Assembly (NCBI GenBank): GCA_021780435.1
Contig: JAJXYV010000017.1
Coordinates: forward strand, 1-55,818
Origin: Pseudomonadota bacterium
Lineage (GTDB): Bacteria; Pseudomonadota; Alphaproteobacteria; Rhizobiales; Beijerinckiaceae
Direction of reading: 5' to 3'
Length of the DNA stretch: 55,818 nucleotides
The first letter of the stretch is position 1. Each line of letters starts with the position of its first letter. A program made the translations under genes and the position numbers. Below, one piece after another: positions 1-8,883 of the stretch. The notes under the pieces were generated by a model. The model saw only the letters and a list, made by a program, of their open reading frames with translations, made no database searches and had not been told where the DNA came from.

Positions 1-2
1 AT

Positions 3-179
3 TTCGAAGGCGCCATGCGCGCGCTCGCGAAATTGCGCGCGCCGGTCGATTCCTTCTTCGACAAGGTCACGGTCAATTCCGAAAACCCCGACCTGCGCCG
101 CAACCGCCTGCAAATGCTCGCGCAACTGCGCCGCGCCATCCACCTCGTCGCCGATTTCTCCAAGATCGGCGGGGCGTAA
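3..179 (+). CDS. glyS: Glycyl-tRNA synthetase beta subunit, C-terminal end (partial)
   Basis: This is the last 58 codons of an ORF that enters from the left edge, ending at a TAA. The translation contains FFDKVTVN followed by an Arg-rich helix ending in ADFSKIGG, the typical C-terminus of the GlyS anticodon-binding (DALR-like) domain. GlyS pairs with GlyQ in the bacterial alpha2-beta2 enzyme that charges tRNA-Gly. The catalytic part and partner gene lie outside the window. The call rests on this short tail only, but the FFDKV motif with its spacing to the stop is characteristic of the family. Confidence 0.85.
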   Translation, partial: FEGAMRALAKLRAPVDSFFDKVTVNSENPDLRRNRLQMLAQLRRAIHLVADFSKIGGA

Positions 180-387
180 AACCCTTCTCCCCACATGGCG
201 TCTGATTGACCGCCCCATGGGAAGAAGGGAGCCCCCGTCCCATATCGGGACTTTGCCCGCCCTGGCCCTGGTAACCGACCCTCAAGCCTAACACGCGATA
301 ACCATAAGGCCGTTCGCGCGCATCCTGCGTCTCGACCGGCGTTCTTGGCGGCGACGCTGTTTCGGTCGGTTGGGCGTGGGAAAGCCT

Positions 388-1629
388 ATGCGTTTGGTGC
401 GGCGTCTGGCGCATTTCTCCTTGTCGCGAGTGATCTGGGCCTTGCAGGTGGCGACGCCCTGGGCGCTCGGCGCCGGCCTTGTCCTGTCCTTCACCGCGGA
501 CGCCGGCCAGGAAATTCCCTCGGGGGCCTCGACGGCGCTGCTCTCCTCCCGCAACGCCGCCGTCATGCCTGCGCGGATCGCGCCTGAGGCGACGACATTC
601 GCGGCCGATTTCGGCGCCCGCTCCGGGCGCGGGCTCTTGCATGTGGCGAGCCTCGAACTGGGCGCGCCAGAACTGCTTGCCGCGCCATCGGACGAAGCCG
701 AACCGCGCGCAGACCTGAAACGGAACGCCAAGGTCTTTCCCGAGATCGACCGCCGCCACAAGGGCGACCCCTTGGTCGGGCTGCGCCCGACCATCGATGG
801 CAGGCTGCGCCAAAAAGGCGCGATCGCCCGCCTGCGCGCCGACATCCTGACCTTCGAACAGGACGAAAGCGGTCTCGCCTCGACTTTTTCACCCGCCGAG
901 GGCGCCGCGCCCGGCCCCGAATCGGTCGCGAGCTTCGAAGCCTGGGACGAGGCCGACGCGCCCGTGACCCAGCCCAGTATGACGGATTCCTCGCCCGCGT
1001 CGGGCGGCGGCGCCCTGACCATGCGCCCCGCCGCTCTCGCGGAACGGATCGCGCAGGGCGCGACGCCCGCCGTGCCGCGCGCGGCCGCGCTCGCCTCCAA
1101 CACGCCTTTCGCCGACGACCAGCGGCCCGTCGAGGCCAATCTCTCCGTCGTCACGCGCGGCGAACATGGCCCCCCGCCCGGTTGGGGCGAAAGGCGTGAC
1201 TATCTCGCTCTCATCCCACCGGATCGGCTCGAATCGGAGAAGCGCTGCCTCGCCCAGGCGATCTATTTCGAGGCGCGCAGCGAACCGGAAGCGGGACAAG
1301 CCGCCGTCGCCCAGGTCATCCTCAATCGCATGACCTCCGGCCTCTATCCTTCGACGATTTGCGGCGTCGTCTTCCAGAATCGCAGCCGTTATCACGCCTG
1401 CCAATTCTCCTTCGCCTGCGAAGGCCGGTCACTGCGCATCCGCGAGGCCGAAGCCTGGACGCAAGCGACACGTGTCGCCGACGACGTGCTCGCCGGAAAG
1501 ACCTGGCTCTCCGATATCGGCGCTGCGACCCATTATCACGCCAATTATGTGCGGCCGCGCTGGGCGCGGTCGCTCAAGAAGACGGACGTGATCGGCAAGC
1601 ACATTTTCTATCGGCTCAAATCCGGCTGA
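388..1629 (+). CDS. Cell wall hydrolase, SleB-like (Hydrolase_2 family)
   Basis: The 413-residue product probably degrades peptidoglycan in the periplasm. The C-terminal ~130 residues carry the SleB/Hydrolase_2 signature: CLAQAIYFEARSEP with the catalytic-type Glu, AQVILNRM, the FSFACEG stretch and THYHANYVRPRW near the end. A hydrophobic segment near residues 20-35 looks like a signal peptide or anchor. About 230 residues of low-complexity Ala/Pro/Arg sequence separate it from the domain. I chose the ATG at 388 over a TTG at 370 because it directly precedes the hydrophobic N-terminus. In alphaproteobacteria this family acts in vegetative wall remodelling rather than spore germination. The substrate bond is not determined here. 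Confidence 0.85.
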   Translation: MRLVRRLAHFSLSRVIWALQVATPWALGAGLVLSFTADAGQEIPSGASTALLSSRNAAVMPARIAPEATTFAADFGARSGRGLLHVASLELGAPELLAAPSDEAEPRADLKRNAKVFPEIDRRHKGDPLVGLRPTIDGRLRQKGAIARLRADILTFEQDESGLASTFSPAEGAAPGPESVASFEAWDEADAPVTQPSMTDSSPASGGGALTMRPAALAERIAQGATPAVPRAAALASNTPFADDQRPVEANLSVVTRGEHGPPPGWGERRDYLALIPPDRLESEKRCLAQAIYFEARSEPEAGQAAVAQVILNRMTSGLYPSTICGVVFQNRSRYHACQFSFACEGRSLRIREAEAWTQATRVADDVLAGKTWLSDIGAATHYHANYVRPRWARSLKKTDVIGKHIFYRLKSG

Positions 1630-1635
1630 ACGATA

Positions 1636-2037
1636 TCACTCGGCCGGCTCCAGCGCTTTGTCGATTTCGGCTTCCATTTCCTTCGGTTCAGGCTTGCGCG
1701 CCGGTCCCGGAAGATCCTTGAGGCTGACCATCACGCCCGGGCCGAGCCGGCACAATGTGGCGCGAACGCCGTTATCGAAGGCGATGCCGTCATGATAGAG
1801 CCCCTCGTCGCAATAGATGAAGGTCGCCTCCTCGGTCTCCTTGACCCCAAGCGTCTTCTGCGTTTCGAGCGCGAGATTTTCGAGCAGCAACCGGCTGCCG
1901 CAGGCGAGGCAGATCGCCGTCGCGGCGCTTTCGGGCGCGGTCAGCCCGATCGATCCGCTGGGAAACTGGGTCGTGACATAGACCTCGCCTTCCCGCGCCG
2001 GCCGCGATTCATACATTTCGAGCGAATAGTCACACAT
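1636..2037 (-). CDS. Conserved hypothetical protein with CxxC motif
   Basis: A 133-residue soluble protein beginning MCDYSLEMYESRPAREGE. It has a single CLACG motif near residue 44 that could bind a metal or form a disulfide, and a charged C-terminal tail. There is no signal peptide or membrane segment. I do not recognise a named domain; the N-terminal sequence looks like a family found in Rhizobiales, but that is from memory. It converges with the SleB-like hydrolase, with only 6 bases between the stops, and has codon use like its neighbours. Its function is unknown. Confidence 0.6.
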   Translation of the reverse strand: MCDYSLEMYESRPAREGEVYVTTQFPSGSIGLTAPESAATAICLACGSRLLLENLALETQKTLGVKETEEATFIYCDEGLYHDGIAFDNGVRATLCRLGPGVMVSLKDLPGPARKPEPKEMEAEIDKALEPAE

Positions 2038-2234
2038 GGCTTGCTCCCTGAGGTGAGCACAGCCTCGTCACCAAGACAGTTTCGGCCGCGGCGGCCTTCT
2101 GCGTCGTGATTTTTCGGGCGGTTCGTCGGGACGAGGCGCAACGGCGACCGCCCTTTGTAACGAACTAAAGACATTGCGCCGCGAAAAGTTCCCTGGCCTT
2201 CGGCCTTATTTTCAGGCGCCGCCAAAAATGCTCA

Positions 2235-2265
2235 CAAAAAAGGCGCGCCCGCGAAGGCGCGCCTT
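2235..2265 (-). terminator. Rho-independent terminator after the L,D-transpeptidase
   Basis: A 10-bp perfect stem, AAGGCGCGCC paired with GGCGCGCCTT around a 6-base loop, lies 36 bases past the transpeptidase stop. Read on the minus strand it is followed by a run of Ts (the A run at 2235-2240 on the plus strand). Both stem and U-tract are present, so this is a strong intrinsic terminator for the minus-strand gene. Confidence 0.85.
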
Positions 2266-2300
2266 GTTTCCTTTTGCCGAGAACGAAGCCCCGGCGAGCG

Positions 2301-3221
2301 TCAACGCACGACGACGGGCGTGCCCTTGGCGACGCGGCTGTACAGGTCGATCACATCGGCATTGTGCATGCGGATGCAGCCCGAAGATGCGGCGTGGCCG
2401 ATAGAGGACGGCTCATTGGTGCCGTGGATCCGGAACAACGTGTCCTTGTTGCCTTGGAACAGATAGAGCGCGCGGGCGCCGAGCGGATTGGAGAGGCTGC
2501 CGTCCATATGTTCCGGCAACTCGGGCCGGCGCTCCAGCATTTCCGGCGGCGGCGTCCAGCCCGGCCAATAGGATTTGCGGCCGATGGTCGCCTCTCCCTT
2601 CCAGGCGAAGCCCTGCTTGCCGACCGCGATGCCGTATTGCATGGCCCTGCCGTCTCCGAGCGAAAGGTAAAGCTTGCGCTGGGCGGTATTGATCGTGATC
2701 GTGCCGGCCGGCTCGCCGGTCGGATCGACGACTTCCTTCTGCGTCTTGAACTTGTAGTTCACTTCGGGGTCGAGATTGACCGGCGTGGAATAATTCGGGT
2801 CGGCGTCGGGCGGCAGGACAGCGGCGTCGACGCCGCCGTGGCCATAGCCGCCGTCGAGCGACGAATTATGAGAGGCGAGATCCACCACCGCGCCGTCTTC
2901 CTCCTCCGGCAGGCGCTGGCGCGCCGCCTGTTGACGGACCGGTTGCGGCTCCGGCTGGGGATCGCCCCACCAGAACGGCGAATTCTGCCGGGGCTGAGCC
3001 GGCTGCTGCTGCGCCGCCTGATGCTGCTTGTTGTGGCGCTGCTGCCCGGGCTGGACGCGCTGCTGCTGTTGCTGCGGCTGCTGGTCGCCGAAGGGAAACC
3101 AGAATTGCGCCTGAGCCGGAGGCGCCGCAAGAACAGGCGCCAGGAGCAGGGCGGCCAGCAGGGTGTAACGGACTCTCGAATCGAGAGATTGTGCAGGGGA
3201 GGATTTTGAAGGGGAGGACAT
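2301..3221 (-). CDS. L,D-transpeptidase (YkuD/ErfK family), exported
   Basis: This 306-residue periplasmic enzyme is expected to form 3-3 peptidoglycan cross-links or attach proteins to peptidoglycan. A signal peptide is visible (hydrophobic residues ~18-33, then PPAQAQ). A Gln/Pro-rich linker (residues ~40-95) precedes the YkuD domain, which has [10 protein letters not shown] and the catalytic SSGCIRMHN motif with the active-site Cys near residue 280. Length and layout match the alphaproteobacterial ErfK/YbiS type. The gene is monocistronic, has its own terminator, and has a GGAAC-N16-CGTT promoter match upstream. That suggests control by the general stress sigma factor EcfG. Confidence 0.92.
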   Translation of the reverse strand: MSSPSKSSPAQSLDSRVRYTLLAALLLAPVLAAPPAQAQFWFPFGDQQPQQQQQRVQPGQQRHNKQHQAAQQQPAQPRQNSPFWWGDPQPEPQPVRQQAARQRLPEEEDGAVVDLASHNSSLDGGYGHGGVDAAVLPPDADPNYSTPVNLDPEVNYKFKTQKEVVDPTGEPAGTITINTAQRKLYLSLGDGRAMQYGIAVGKQGFAWKGEATIGRKSYWPGWTPPPEMLERRPELPEHMDGSLSNPLGARALYLFQGNKDTLFRIHGTNEPSSIGHAASSGCIRMHNADVIDLYSRVAKGTPVVVR

Positions 3222-3276
3222 GGCGATCCATTCCTATGCGCGCGCGGCGCGCCAGAGTGCTGGTCTTTATTTGCGA

Positions 3277-3301
3277 AACGAGACCGCCTTTGTAAAGTTC
3301 C
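3277..3301 (-). promoter_or_regulatory. EcfG-type (general stress response) promoter
   Basis: On the minus strand GGAAC (3301-3297) is separated by exactly 16 bases from CGTT (3280-3277). This matches the alphaproteobacterial EcfG sigma factor consensus GGAAC-N16/17-CGTT. A start site about 8-10 bases downstream would give a leader of roughly 45 bases before the L,D-transpeptidase ATG at 3221. This is a motif match only; the window contains no ecfG, nepR or phyR. Confidence 0.6.
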
Positions 3302-3347
3302 TTCCCGCTGGCGCCGGGGCGCCGAAGACTTCTAATCAATCAGTGTA

Positions 3348-4232
3348 TCATGTTTTCAACACCGCGCAGGCGCCGCCCGCGCGTTCGATCGCCGTGCAGA
3401 GCGCCTGGGCCTGGGCGCGGGTCTGGGCCGGCGCGCGCACCCGCCAGAACCGTGCAAAGCCGCGTCCCGGCGCCCTCTTGCCGATCACCATCGGTTCGCC
3501 GTCGCCAAGCAGGGCCGCGAATTTCCGGTGCGCCCGCTCATAGGCGGCGAGCGCGGCGCGCTTGTTGAACGAGCCGGAAAGCTGCACCCCCCAGGGCGCG
3601 GTGAGGGTCGAGCCGGCGAATTGCTCCGGCTCGCGAATCCGAATCGCCTCCGCCGTGGCGAGGCAGGTCGCGGGCTGCGCGAATTCGGCGTCGAGCCTGG
3701 CCGCCGCCGCCCCGTCGCGCCAGTCCTCCGCCGGGTGGCGGGTGACGATTTCGACATAGCTCTGGGTTTCGAACGGCAGGCCGCCGGAGCCCGCCAACCA
3801 GTTGGCGACCCGCTGCGGCCCGCCGTTGTATGCCGCCGCCGCAAGGCCAAGATTGCCGAAACGCGCACGCAGGTCCGACAGCAACTCCGCCGCCTTGGGG
3901 ATCGCCTGTTCGGGATCGAAGGGATCGGCGAGGCCGCGCTCGACCGCCGTGCCCGGCATGAACTGGGCGATTCCCCGCGCGCCGGCCGGGCTGACAACGC
4001 GCGGACGAAACGAGCTCTCGCGCCAGATCAGACGGGTCAGGAAGGACGGCGGCAGCTGGCGCGCCGCGGCGGCCTGTTCGATCATGCGGCAGACTTCCGC
4101 CTTCAGATCGCCATGCGTCTCGGCCTGCGCCGCCGCGGGGGGCGTTCCTCGGACCGCATTCTCGACCGCGGCCGGCCACGCTGGCGCGGCCAGCGTCAAA
4201 AGCGACGCGACGACCGCTGCGCCCCAACGCAT
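3348..4232 (-). CDS. Lytic murein transglycosylase (SLT family) with SPOR-like C-terminus
   Basis: The 294-residue product should cleave the MurNAc-GlcNAc bond of peptidoglycan. After a signal peptide (MRWGAAVVASLLTLAAPAW) comes an SLT domain with LIWRESSFRP (catalytic Glu), SPAGARGIAQFMPGTA and AAAYNGGPQRV. The last ~80 residues contain WGVQLSGSFNK and FWRVRAPAQTRAQA, resembling a SPOR peptidoglycan-binding fold with paired Cys. I chose the ATG at 4232 because it gives a clean signal peptide. Starts at 4307 and 4421 are in frame, but the latter would overlap the divergent RND gene. Membrane attachment is not evident. Confidence 0.85.
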   Translation of the reverse strand: MRWGAAVVASLLTLAAPAWPAAVENAVRGTPPAAAQAETHGDLKAEVCRMIEQAAAARQLPPSFLTRLIWRESSFRPRVVSPAGARGIAQFMPGTAVERGLADPFDPEQAIPKAAELLSDLRARFGNLGLAAAAYNGGPQRVANWLAGSGGLPFETQSYVEIVTRHPAEDWRDGAAAARLDAEFAQPATCLATAEAIRIREPEQFAGSTLTAPWGVQLSGSFNKRAALAAYERAHRKFAALLGDGEPMVIGKRAPGRGFARFWRVRAPAQTRAQAQALCTAIERAGGACAVLKT

Positions 4233-4383
4233 GCGCGCGCGCAAATTCGCTCTTGCAGCCGAAGGCGCTGTGCTTCGCACGAAAATTCGCCAATTTTGCA
4301 AGCGCATAGTCCGAGCAGAGACGAAAGCCCGCGGCGACACGGCCTGGCTTTCGCGGCGATCCCGAACAAAGACAGAGCGTTTC

Positions 4384-7300
4384 ATGGGCCTGGTGCGTTT
4401 CGCCTTACGTTTCCCGCACACGTTCTACGTGCTTGCGGCGCTGATTCTGTTTCTCGGCGGCATCGCCATCAAGACCATGCCGTCCGACATTTTTCCGGAA
4501 ATCCGCATCCCCGTGGTGACGGTCATCTGGCAATATACCGGATTGAGCACGCCGGAAATGGAGCAGCGCGTCAGCACCTACAGCCAATACGCGATCAGCT
4601 CGAACGTGAACGGCATCAAGAACATCGAGGCGCAGACGCTCAACGGCCTCTCGGTGCAGAAGATCTACTTCCAGCCCGACGTCAATCTCGACCTCGCCAT
4701 TTCCCAGATCATCGCGGCGACCAATTTCATCCGCGTCCTGATGCCGGCCGGCATGCAGGCGCCGGTGGTCGTGCAATATAACGCGTCGAGCGTGCCGGTG
4801 CTCCAGCTCAGCCTCAGCTCCGACACGATGAACGAACAGCAGCTTTACGATTACGGCATCTATCGCGTGCGCCAGGGCCTTGCGCCCGTGCCCGGCGTCA
4901 CCCTGCCGACCCCCGCCGGCGGCAAATATCGCCAGATCATGGTCGATATCGACCCCGACAAGCTCGCCGCGCGCGGCCTGACTCCGCTCGACGTCGTCAA
5001 CGCCGTCAACGCCCAAAACCTCACCTTGCCCTCGGGCGCGGCCAAGCTCGGCAATTCCCAATATGTCGTGCGCACCAACGCCACGCCCGCCTCGATCGCC
5101 GAACTCAACGACATCCCGGTCAAGAACATCAACGGCGCGATGGTCTTCGTGCGCGACATCGGCCAGGTCCATGACGGCTGGCAGGTTCAGCAGAACATCG
5201 TCCGCGAGGACGGCAAGCGCTCGGTCCTGCTCTCCATCATCAAGAACGGCAACGCCTCGACGCTCGCCGTGGTCGACGGCGTGCGCAACGCCCTCAAGAC
5301 CCTGCGCGCCGCCGCGCCGCCGGGGCTCAAGATCGGCGAATTGCTCGATCAATCGGTCTTCGTCCGCGACGCGGTGACCGGCGTCGTCCGCGAGGGCCTG
5401 ATCGCTGGCGCGCTCACCGCCTTGATGATCCTGCTGTTCCTGCGCTCCTGGCGCTCGACGCTGGTGGTGATGGTGTCGATCCCGCTGTCGATCCTGTCCT
5501 CGCTGGTCGTGCTCTCGGCGCTCGGCCATACGCTCAACACAATGACGCTTGGCGGCCTCGCGCTGGCGGTCGGCATTCTGGTCGACGATTCCACCGTCAC
5601 CATCGAGAACACCCATCGCCTGCTGACCGAGGAAAAGAAGCCGCTGGCCTTCGCCACCCTGCATGGCGCGGCGGGCATTGCGATCCCGACGCTCGTCTCG
5701 ACCATCGCCATCTGCTGCGTCTTCACGTCCGTGGTCTTCCTCGACGGGCCGGCGAAATATCTGTTCACGCCGCTCGGCCTCGCCGTGGTCTTCGCCATGC
5801 TGGCGTCCTACGCCCTATCGCGCACGCTCACCCCGGTGATGATCGGCGTCCTGCTGAAGGGCGAACGCCATGACGACGAGGCGCCGCGCGGCTTCTTCGG
5901 CCGCATCAGCCACGGTTTCGAGACCTCCTTCGAGAACATGCGCACGAGTTATATCGAGCTCCTGCAAGCGCTGCTCGCCCGGCGCATCGTCGTTCCCATC
6001 GTCTTCGTCGCGATCCTCGGCGTCGCGGGCGTGTTGTTCACCCTCGTCGGGCGTGATTTCTTCCCCATCATCGACAGCGGCCAGATCCAGCTTCATGTCC
6101 GCGCGCCCGCCGCAACCCGGATCGAAGCGACGGAAGCTCTGTTCCAGCAGGTCGAGGACAAGATCCGCGAAATCATTCCCGAAGCCGAACGCGAGCGCAT
6201 CGTGGACAATATCGGCCTGCCCGCGCGTTCCTACAATCTCGCCTTTTCCGACGGTTCGACCATCGGCGCCAACGACGGAGTCATCGTCGTCGCGCTGAAG
6301 GACGGCCATGCGCCGACGCAGAGCTATATCGACAAGCTGCGGCTCGTCCTGCGCCACGATTTCCCGCAGGCCCTGTTCTATTTCCAGCCCGCCGACATGG
6401 TGACGCAGATCCTTAATTTCGGTCTGCCGGCGCAGATCGACATCCGCGCGGTCGGCTATGACCGCGCCAACAATCTCGCCGTGGCGAAAGAGATCCGCGA
6501 ACGCCTCGCCGCCACGCCGGGCTTCGCCGACGTGCATCTCCAGCAGGAGACCGACGCCCCCGCGCTGCTGGCCTCGATCGACCGCGCCCGCGCCCTCCAA
6601 CTCGGGCTCGACGCCAGCTCCATCGCCAATAACCTCAATGTCGCGCTCAGTTCGTCCGAGCAGGTGTCGCCGAATTTCTGGACCGACCCGAAATCCGGCA
6701 TTCCCTATTTCTTCGCGGTCCAGGCGCCGGAGCGCACGATCGCCTCGCTCGACGACCTGAAGAACATTCCGGTTTCGGCCGCCATGAGCGGCGGAAACGG
6801 CCCGCCCGTGCCCGGGCTCCTGTCCAATGTCGCCCAGTTCACGCGCGATTCGATCGCGACCAATTCCAACCAGAGCAATATCCAGCCGGTCTACGAGGTT
6901 TACGCCAGCCTGCAGGGGATCGACCTCGGAACCGCCTCGCGCGAACTGGACCGGATCGCCGCGGACCTGAGCCCGCGACTGAAGCCCGGCAACCATATCG
7001 AGGTCGTCGGCCAGATCCAGTCGATGCGCGATTCCTTCCGCAACCTCGGGATCGGTCTGCTCTTCGCCGCGGTTCTGGTCTATTTTCTGATGGTGGTGAA
7101 TTATCAGAATTTCGGCGATCCCTTCGTGGTGATCCTCGCCTTGCCGGCAACCTTCTGCGGGATCCTGGCCATGCTCTTCGTCACCGGCTCGACCCTCAAC
7201 GTGCCCTCGCTGATGGGGGCGATCATGGCGGTCGGCGTCGCTTCGGCGAATTCGATCCTGCTGGTCACTTTCGCCCGCGAGCGCCAGCTCGACGGCGCCT

Positions 7301-7569
7301 CGTCCTTCGAGGCGGCGATCGAGGCGGGCCATACCCGAATCCGGCCAGTGCTGATGACGGCGGCCGCGATGATCGTCGGCATGGTCCCCATGGCGATCGG
7401 CGGCCCCGGCGAGGAACAGAATGCGGTGCTCGCCCGCGCCGTCATCGGCGGCCTGCTTTTCGCGACGCCGACGACCCTCCTGATCGTGCCCTGGCTCTTT
7501 GCCTGGCTGCGGCGCGGCAATGACGGCAAGCCGGCGCACGGCGTCTTCCCCGAGGCGGAACTGACATGA
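4384..7569 (+). CDS. RND efflux pump permease (AcrB/AcrD/AcrF superfamily)
   Basis: A 1061-residue inner-membrane proton-driven transporter of the tripartite RND class. The N-terminal transmembrane helix is followed by IFPEIRIPVVTV, two large periplasmic loops and two groups of helices. Helix 4 holds GILVDDSTVTIEN, whose Asp pair corresponds to the AcrB proton-relay residues. In helix 10 the AcrB lysine of the SAKNAIL motif is absent; the sequence reads ASANSILLV, so this belongs to a different subfamily and its substrate cannot be predicted. The stop overlaps the start of the adaptor gene (ATGA). No outer-membrane channel gene is adjacent. Confidence 0.93.
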   Translation: MGLVRFALRFPHTFYVLAALILFLGGIAIKTMPSDIFPEIRIPVVTVIWQYTGLSTPEMEQRVSTYSQYAISSNVNGIKNIEAQTLNGLSVQKIYFQPDVNLDLAISQIIAATNFIRVLMPAGMQAPVVVQYNASSVPVLQLSLSSDTMNEQQLYDYGIYRVRQGLAPVPGVTLPTPAGGKYRQIMVDIDPDKLAARGLTPLDVVNAVNAQNLTLPSGAAKLGNSQYVVRTNATPASIAELNDIPVKNINGAMVFVRDIGQVHDGWQVQQNIVREDGKRSVLLSIIKNGNASTLAVVDGVRNALKTLRAAAPPGLKIGELLDQSVFVRDAVTGVVREGLIAGALTALMILLFLRSWRSTLVVMVSIPLSILSSLVVLSALGHTLNTMTLGGLALAVGILVDDSTVTIENTHRLLTEEKKPLAFATLHGAAGIAIPTLVSTIAICCVFTSVVFLDGPAKYLFTPLGLAVVFAMLASYALSRTLTPVMIGVLLKGERHDDEAPRGFFGRISHGFETSFENMRTSYIELLQALLARRIVVPIVFVAILGVAGVLFTLVGRDFFPIIDSGQIQLHVRAPAATRIEATEALFQQVEDKIREIIPEAERERIVDNIGLPARSYNLAFSDGSTIGANDGVIVVALKDGHAPTQSYIDKLRLVLRHDFPQALFYFQPADMVTQILNFGLPAQIDIRAVGYDRANNLAVAKEIRERLAATPGFADVHLQQETDAPALLASIDRARALQLGLDASSIANNLNVALSSSEQVSPNFWTDPKSGIPYFFAVQAPERTIASLDDLKNIPVSAAMSGGNGPPVPGLLSNVAQFTRDSIATNSNQSNIQPVYEVYASLQGIDLGTASRELDRIAADLSPRLKPGNHIEVVGQIQSMRDSFRNLGIGLLFAAVLVYFLMVVNYQNFGDPFVVILALPATFCGILAMLFVTGSTLNVPSLMGAIMAVGVASANSILLVTFARERQLDGASSFEAAIEAGHTRIRPVLMTAAAMIVGMVPMAIGGPGEEQNAVLARAVIGGLLFATPTTLLIVPWLFAWLRRGNDGKPAHGVFPEAELT

Positions 7570-8855
7570 ACGAAGCCTTTCCCAATCCCATGCGCGGCGA
7601 TCATCCCGCGGCGGATCGCCACAGCGAACTGGGTTGCAGCTGGCGCCCACCGGACCCCGGCCAATGCGACCGGAAAGAGGCGGAGCGCCACGCGGCGGCG
7701 CGACGGCGCTTTGGCCTTCTCGTCGCGACGGCGCTCGTCGCCGGTCTCGCCTGGGGATTCGCGCAGAATCGCGCAGCGCGCCTCGCCGCCGAGGAAGCGA
7801 ACCGGCAATTCCGCGACGTCACGCAGATCGTCCGCGTCGCGGAAGTCGCGCCTGCCCCCGGCGTCATTGCGATCACCCTGCCCGGCAACACCCTGGCCTT
7901 CGCGGCGGCGGATATTTATGCGCGCGCCAATGGCTATGTCGACAAGCGCAATGTCGACATCGGCGATCACGTCAAGGCCGGCGACGTGCTGGCCGTTCTC
8001 GCCGCGCCGGAACTCGACCACCAGATCGCCCAGGCCGAGGCCGCGATCGCCCAGGCCAAGGCCAATGTGCGGCAGAACGACGCCAACGCGAAGCTGGCGG
8101 CGGCGACCAATTCCCGCAGCGCCGTTCTGGTGAAGCAGGGCTGGGTGACCGCCGAACAGGGTGACATCGACCGGCTGACCGAGCAAGCCCGCAAGGAGGC
8201 TTTGGCCGCAGCCCAGGCCAACGACGCCGCACAGAACGACGCCCTGCGCGTCCTCAAGCAGCAGCGGGACTATCTGACCGTTGTCGCGCCTTTCGACGGC
8301 GTCGTCACCCAGCGCGCGGTCGATGTCGGCTCGCTGGTGCAGAACGGCGCGACCTTGATGTTCAACCTGCAGAACACGAACGTGATCCGCGTCCAGGTCT
8401 ATGTCCCGCAGGATCAGGCTTTTGGCCTCGCGCCGGGAGTCGATGTCGCCGTTCGCGTCCCCGAACAGCCTGATCAGGCCTTCGCGGGCAAGATCACGCG
8501 CATTTCGGAATCGTTGCAGCAAGGCACGCGCACCCTGCTCGCCGAGGCCGACATTCCCAATTCGGACGGACGGCTCAGGGCGGGCGTCTATTGCCAGGTG
8601 GAGCTGAAAATTCCGCGCGCATCGCCCCGTCTCGCCATCCCCGCCGACGCGCTGATCTTCAATCGCGCCGGGACCCAGGTCGCGGTGGCGGACAATGGCG
8701 TCGCCCGCCTGCGCAGGATTTCGATCGCGCGCGATTTCGGAACGTCGATCGAAACCGCCTCAGGCCTCCAGCCGGGCGACAAAGTGATCCTCAACCCCGC
8801 CGCCGATCTCGCCGACGGGCAGAAGATCGAGATCGCGGAGAAGGCGACAAAGTAA
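7566..8855 (+). CDS. RND efflux membrane fusion protein (periplasmic adaptor)
   Basis: A 429-residue adaptor linking the RND pump to an outer-membrane channel. It has a cytoplasmic ~45-residue N-terminus, one hydrophobic anchor near residues 48-66, a biotinyl-lipoyl half motif (GYVDKRNVDIGDHVKAG), an alpha-helical hairpin rich in Ala/Gln (~155-235), the second lipoyl half (VVAPFDGVVTQRAVDVGSLV) and a beta-barrel/MP domain. Start and pump stop overlap in ATGA, implying translational coupling. The order is pump then adaptor, the reverse of acrAB. Confidence 0.92.
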   Translation: MNEAFPNPMRGDHPAADRHSELGCSWRPPDPGQCDRKEAERHAAARRRFGLLVATALVAGLAWGFAQNRAARLAAEEANRQFRDVTQIVRVAEVAPAPGVIAITLPGNTLAFAAADIYARANGYVDKRNVDIGDHVKAGDVLAVLAAPELDHQIAQAEAAIAQAKANVRQNDANAKLAAATNSRSAVLVKQGWVTAEQGDIDRLTEQARKEALAAAQANDAAQNDALRVLKQQRDYLTVVAPFDGVVTQRAVDVGSLVQNGATLMFNLQNTNVIRVQVYVPQDQAFGLAPGVDVAVRVPEQPDQAFAGKITRISESLQQGTRTLLAEADIPNSDGRLRAGVYCQVELKIPRASPRLAIPADALIFNRAGTQVAVADNGVARLRRISIARDFGTSIETASGLQPGDKVILNPAADLADGQKIEIAEKATK

Positions 8856-8862
8856 CGCCCAC

Positions 8863-8878
8863 TCCCCGAAACAGGGGA
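8863..8878. terminator. Small hairpin between convergent genes
   Basis: TCCCC and GGGGA flank a 6-base loop in the 28-base gap between the adaptor stop and the convergent acyltransferase stop. There is no T run on either strand, so termination here is only suggested by position. Confidence 0.25.
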
Positions 8879-8883
8879 ACGGA

